From: Pseudomonadota bacterium
GTDB lineage: Bacteria; Pseudomonadota; Alphaproteobacteria; Rhizobiales; Beijerinckiaceae
DNA: 9,972 nucleotides
Direction: 5' to 3'
Assembly (NCBI GenBank): GCA_023452965.1
Contig: JAEXUU010000828.1
Span: 1 to 9,972 of the forward strand
In this document: positions 7,207 to 9,972 of the stretch, in pieces
Layout of the letters: each line of letters starts with the position of its first letter
How positions within the stretch are numbered: the first letter of the stretch is position 1
The notes under the pieces: model-generated
What the model was told of the DNA's origin: nothing
The model's input: only the letters and a program-made list of their open reading frames with translations
The model's database searches: none
Program-made: the position numbers and the translations under genes

Positions 7207-8064
7207 TCAGTGGGCGGCCGGCGTACCGGAACCCCAGACGTAGATCGCGGCGAACAGGAACAGCCAGACCACGTCGACGAAATGCCAGTACCAGGCGGCG
7301 AACTCGAAGCCGAGGTGCTGGTTCGGCTTGAAGTGGCCGAGATAGACCCGGTACAGGCAGATCGCCAGGAAGATCGTGCCGATGATGACGTGGAAACCGT
7401 GGAAGCCGGTCGCCATGTAGAAGGTCGCGCCGTAGATGTTGCCGGCGAAGGCGAAGGAGGCGTGCGCGTACTCGTAGCCCTGGACGATGGTGAACATGCC
7501 ACCGAGGATCAGGGTCAGCCAGAGCGCCTGCTTCAGCCCGGCGCGATCGTTCTGGATCAGCGCGTAGTGCGCCCAGGTGACGGTGGTGCCGGAGGTCAGC
7601 AGGATCAGCGTGTTGAGCAGCGGCAGGTGCCAGGGGTCGAAGGTCTCGATGCCCTTCGGCGGCCAGTGACCGCCGGTGAACTCGGCGCGGGCGTACTGGA
7701 TGTGCTCGCCGGTGAACAGGCTGGCGTCGAAGAAGGCCCAGAACCAGGCGACGAAGAACATCACCTCGGAGGCGATGAACATCAGCATGCCGTAGCGGTG
7801 ATGGATCTGCACGACGCGGGTGTGGTGGCCCTCATGCTCGGCCTCGCGCACGACGTCCATCCACCAGGCCAGCATGGTGTAGAGCACGCCCAGCAGGCCA
7901 GCGCCGAAGACCAACGGGCCGAGCTGCATGCCGGCGACCGGCATGTGCTTCATCCACATCACGGCGCCGATCGCCATGATCGTCGCGCTCATCGAGCCGA
8001 CAAGCGGCCACGGGCTCGGATCGACGAGGTGGTAGTCGTGGTTCTTGGTATGGGCCTCGGCCAT
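7207..8064 (-). CDS. ctaE: Cytochrome c oxidase subunit III
   Basis: Subunit III of aa3-type cytochrome c oxidase, an inner-membrane subunit that stabilises subunit I and binds lipid near the D proton pathway entrance. The protein is 285 residues long, the usual bacterial and mitochondrial size. HDYHLVDPSPWPL (9-21) is the canonical N-terminus. Seven hydrophobic spans follow. The span-3 signature RYGMLMFIASEVMFF (90-104) carries the conserved membrane glutamate E100. Later marks are TGEHIQY, HWPPKGI, LNTLILLTSG and the C-terminal WYWHFVDVVWLFLF. No truncation or unusual residue is visible. The ATG at 8064 has GGAG about 8 nt upstream. It follows ctaG by 45 nt and precedes the DUF983 gene, an order frequent in Rhizobiales. 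Also named coxC. Confidence 0.98.
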   Translation of the reverse strand: MAEAHTKNHDYHLVDPSPWPLVGSMSATIMAIGAVMWMKHMPVAGMQLGPLVFGAGLLGVLYTMLAWWMDVVREAEHEGHHTRVVQIHHRYGMLMFIASEVMFFVAWFWAFFDASLFTGEHIQYARAEFTGGHWPPKGIETFDPWHLPLLNTLILLTSGTTVTWAHYALIQNDRAGLKQALWLTLILGGMFTIVQGYEYAHASFAFAGNIYGATFYMATGFHGFHVIIGTIFLAICLYRVYLGHFKPNQHLGFEFAAWYWHFVDVVWLFLFAAIYVWGSGTPAAH

Positions 8065-8109
8065 CGTGGTCTCCGCGTCCGATAGAAGTGCAGCGCGCTG
8101 GCTTGCTGC

Positions 8110-8691
8110 TTATAGGCTTGATTTGGCGGCGTCACCCTTGCTTTCCGCGACCGGTTGCCCGGACTTCGACGGGAAGTAGGTGTACGACAGGGTGATCGAC
8201 TTCAGGCTCGCGAGCTCGCGGTTCGCCTCGATTTCGGGGTCGATATAGAACACGACCGGCGCCTCGATGCTTTCGCCGGGCTGCAGCGTGTTCTCCGTGA
8301 AGCAGAAGCACTGGATCTTGACGAAATGCGCCGCCGCCTGGGACGGCTGGACGTTGTAGGTCGCGATCCCGGTTGCGGGTCGGGACGAGGTGTTGGTGAT
8401 CTTGTAGAACACCGTCTGCGTCTCGCCGACACGCGCGGTGATCTCGGTCTGCTCGGCGTCGAAGCGCCAGCCCAGGGCAGGGGAGACATTGGCGTCGAAG
8501 CGCACCGCGATCGTCCGGTCGATGACGCGGCTCGCGCCGGCGGTGCCGACCATCGGCGTGCCGCCGAAGCCGGTCGCCTTGCAGAACATGTCGTAGAGCG
8601 GCACGGCGGCGAAGGAGAGCCCGGTCATGCCCAGCACGACGCCGCTGCAGATCAGCACGATGCGGCGGTTCTTGGCGGAAGCGTCTGTCAT
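8110..8691 (-). CDS. ctaG: Cytochrome c oxidase assembly protein CtaG (Cox11 family copper chaperone)
   Basis: Homologue of mitochondrial Cox11, which delivers copper to the CuB site of subunit I. The protein is 193 residues long, with a short cytoplasmic N-terminus, one membrane span at about 10-30, and a periplasmic immunoglobulin-like copper domain. Copper-ligand cysteines are visible: the CFCF motif within KIQCFCFTEN (C128, C130) and C37 in YDMFCKATGFGGT just after the span. Other family marks are PLYDMFC, YFPSKS near the end and the FYIDPE segment (148-153). Nothing is missing. The gene starts 4 nt after the small membrane protein and has no clear Shine-Dalgarno, so it is likely translated by coupling. 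This CtaG is the Cox11 type, unrelated to the Bacillus CtaG (CaaG) family. Confidence 0.97.
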   Translation of the reverse strand: MTDASAKNRRIVLICSGVVLGMTGLSFAAVPLYDMFCKATGFGGTPMVGTAGASRVIDRTIAVRFDANVSPALGWRFDAEQTEITARVGETQTVFYKITNTSSRPATGIATYNVQPSQAAAHFVKIQCFCFTENTLQPGESIEAPVVFYIDPEIEANRELASLKSITLSYTYFPSKSGQPVAESKGDAAKSSL

Positions 8692-8695
8692 CGCA

Positions 8696-8887
8696 TCACA
8701 GCGGACGGTTGAGGATCGCCGGGCCGGTCTTGGCCAGGGTCACCACGAAGAAGAACAGGACGAGGCCCGCGAGCACGAGCGCGAGCGCGATCGAGCGACG
8801 ATTGCGCCTTGCCATGTCCTCCGGCGAGAAGGGCGCCGGCGGCTCGGGCTTCGAAGGCGCGGGCTGGTGTTGTGGCTTCTCGCTCAT
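8696..8887 (-). CDS. Small single-span membrane protein, CoxF-like, of the cox operon
   Basis: A 63-residue protein beginning MSEKPQHQPAPS. Residues 1-24 are proline-rich and polar, a basic stretch (ARRNRR, 26-31) follows, then one hydrophobic span (about 32-51, containing LFFFVV), and the end GPAILNRPL. The positive-inside pattern suggests a cytoplasmic N-terminus. Small proteins of this shape, ending in a similar NRPL-type tail, occur between ctaB and ctaG in rhizobial cox operons and are sometimes labelled CoxF; I base this on memory of the family and did not search. The ATG at 8887 overlaps the ctaB stop (TGATG), with an AAGGTG site 5 nt upstream, and the stop is 4 nt before ctaG. The position strongly supports a real gene. 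A role in oxidase assembly or as a small subunit is inference. Confidence 0.82.
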   Translation of the reverse strand: MSEKPQHQPAPSKPEPPAPFSPEDMARRNRRSIALALVLAGLVLFFFVVTLAKTGPAILNRPL

Positions 8888-9840
8888 CACAGCACCTTGG
8901 GCAGGGCCCACATCAGGCCGAGTCCGTTCTCTGCCAGCAGAACGGCGAAGAGCAGGAAGAGGTAGAGGATCGAGAAGCCGAAGAGCTGATAGGCCGCCTT
9001 GTAGGCCGCGTCGCCTTCGGTGACCTTCAGGACGCGCAGCGAGAGCGCGATCATCATCAGCCCGGTCACGACCGAGACGATGAGATAGATCGCGCCGCCG
9101 AAGCCCATCAGCGCCGGCAGCACCGCGACTGGAGCGAGCGCGAAGGTATAGGCGACGATCTGGCGCCGGGTGGCGGCAGGGCCGGCGACGTTGGGCAGCA
9201 TCGGGATGCCGGCGCGGGCGTAGTCGCCAGACTTGACCAGCGCCAGTGCCCAGAAATGCGGCGGCGTCCACAGGAAGATGATGGCGAAGAGGACGATCGA
9301 GGTGATGCCGAAATCGCCGGTCACCACGGCCTCGCCGATCATCGGCGGGAAAGCGCCGGCCGCACCGCCGATGACGATGTTCTGCGGCGTCGCCCGCTTC
9401 AGCCACATCGAATAGATGACGGCGTAGAAGAAGAGGGTGAAGGCAAGCATCGCCGCCGAGAGCAGGTTGGCGACGAGGCCGAGTACCAGCACCGAGCCGA
9501 CCGAGAGCGTGAGCCCGAAGGCGAGAGCCTCCGAAGGCAGGATGCGCCCGGCCGGGATCGGCCGGTTGGCGGTGCGCGTCATCACGGCGTCGATATCGGC
9601 ATCCCACCACATGTTGAGGCAGCCCGACGCGCCGGCGCCGACCGAGATCGCGAGCAGGGCGGCAAAGCCGATGATCGGGTTCACCGAGCCGGGCGCTGCG
9701 ACCATGCCGCCGAGCGCCGTCACGATGACGAGGAACATCACGCGCGGCTTCAGCAGCGCGAAATAGTCACCGGCCTCCCCGGTGGAGGTCGGAGCGGCGC
9801 CATCACGGTGCGGGGCGATCTGATCGAACGCAGCAGACAT
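8887..9840 (-). CDS. ctaB: Protoheme IX farnesyltransferase (heme O synthase)
   Basis: Transfers a farnesyl group from farnesyl diphosphate to heme b, giving heme O, the precursor of heme a for the oxidase encoded here. An integral membrane enzyme of the UbiA superfamily and homologue of mitochondrial Cox10. The protein has 317 residues with multiple hydrophobic spans from about residue 33. The first aspartate-rich motif is NMWWDADIDAVMTRTANRP (N76, D80, D84), which binds the prenyl diphosphate through magnesium. The second conserved loop is SGDYARAGIPMLPN (204-217, D206). The start KPRVMFLVIVTALGG (31-45) is typical of the family, and the preceding 25 residues are a variable cytoplasmic tail. 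The ATG at 9840 is the natural start; its Shine-Dalgarno is weak. It heads the visible part of the cluster and overlaps the next small gene by 1 nt. Also named cyoE or cox10. Confidence 0.98.
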   Translation of the reverse strand: MSAAFDQIAPHRDGAAPTSTGEAGDYFALLKPRVMFLVIVTALGGMVAAPGSVNPIIGFAALLAISVGAGASGCLNMWWDADIDAVMTRTANRPIPAGRILPSEALAFGLTLSVGSVLVLGLVANLLSAAMLAFTLFFYAVIYSMWLKRATPQNIVIGGAAGAFPPMIGEAVVTGDFGITSIVLFAIIFLWTPPHFWALALVKSGDYARAGIPMLPNVAGPAATRRQIVAYTFALAPVAVLPALMGFGGAIYLIVSVVTGLMMIALSLRVLKVTEGDAAYKAAYQLFGFSILYLFLLFAVLLAENGLGLMWALPKVL

Positions 9841-9955
9841 CGGTACTTGGTCTTCGTCTCGTCTCTAGGGGGGCCACAGCGGGCCGTGAACTTCACAACT
9901 CTGGGGGCTGGGCGCCGCCCGCCGCCGGAAAGCCCCTTCAAGGCTCTCGGGAGAA
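9841..9955. other. Non-coding region upstream of ctaB
   Basis: No credible gene is seen here. On the minus strand it would be the gap between ctaB and an upstream gene, probably a cox subunit gene outside the window. A 7-bp imperfect stem (9928-9934 with 9942-9948, one G-U pair) has no U-tract, so it is at best a weak terminator. A small perfect inverted repeat is listed separately. I could not identify a promoter with acceptable boxes. Confidence 0.5.
9886..9896. repeat. Short perfect inverted repeat upstream of ctaB
   Basis: GTGAA-C-TTCAC, an 11-bp perfect inverted repeat centred about 50 nt before the ctaB start. The size is suitable for half of a dimeric regulator site, but such repeats also arise by chance, and no second copy is seen in the window. 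Confidence 0.3.
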
Positions 9956-9972
9956 GGGGGGGGGGGGGGGGG
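9956..9972. repeat. Poly-G run of 17 at the window end
   Basis: Seventeen consecutive G residues close the sequence. Nothing else in the window has a homopolymer of this length. Ending exactly here suggests a contig edge, either a real G-tract the assembler could not cross or a dark-cycle artefact of two-colour sequencing. Confidence 0.85.

Noticed and set aside
9750..9941. A 63-codon minus-strand frame overlapping the ctaB start
   Set aside because: It reads through the non-coding leader and into ctaB out of frame, with arginine- and proline-rich content and no recognisable motif.
1..9972. A novel defence, mobile or biosynthetic system
   Set aside because: No transposase, integrase, toxin-antitoxin pair, repeat array, tRNA or attachment site was seen. 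All genes belong to known families in a conserved chromosomal order.

Overview
The window is a high-GC stretch whose gene content and order point to an alphaproteobacterium, most likely of the Hyphomicrobiales (Rhizobiales). The genus cannot be settled from the sequence alone. Every supported gene lies on the minus strand, so transcription runs from high to low coordinates. Long open frames on the plus strand are shadows of these genes. The last 17 bases are an unbroken run of G, which looks like the ragged end of a contig.

Right half (about 9840 down to 5996): a cytochrome c oxidase (aa3-type) maturation cluster. In transcription order it holds ctaB (heme O synthase), a 63-residue single-span membrane protein resembling the small CoxF-like proteins of rhizobial cox operons, ctaG (Cox11-type copper chaperone), ctaE (oxidase subunit III), a DUF983 zinc-ribbon membrane protein and a SURF1 family protein. 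The genes are tightly packed, with 1-nt overlaps or gaps of 2 to 45 nt. The exception is a 72-nt gap after ctaE that holds a strong GC hairpin. The genes for subunits I and II would be expected just beyond the right edge.

Middle (5893 down to 2539): thrC (threonine synthase), an M16 zinc peptidase related to the mitochondrial processing peptidase, and a RimJ-type GNAT acetyltransferase. ThrC and the peptidase share an ATGA overlap, and the acetyltransferase follows 5 nt later. The thrC frame is broken by a single in-frame TAA at codon 102, ten codons before the PLP lysine, while the rest of the gene is intact. This is the most notable observation here. It is either a base-call error or a real, recent nonsense mutation.

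Left (2438 to beyond position 1): a large membrane-bound c-di-GMP signalling protein, cut by the window edge. It has a signal peptide, a periplasmic sensor region, seven membrane spans, PAS, a degenerate GGDEF domain (GGDIF, with a kept RxxD inhibitory-site motif) and the first part of an EAL domain.

I found no convincing novel system, mobile element, CRISPR array or RNA gene. Most of the window is conserved core genome.
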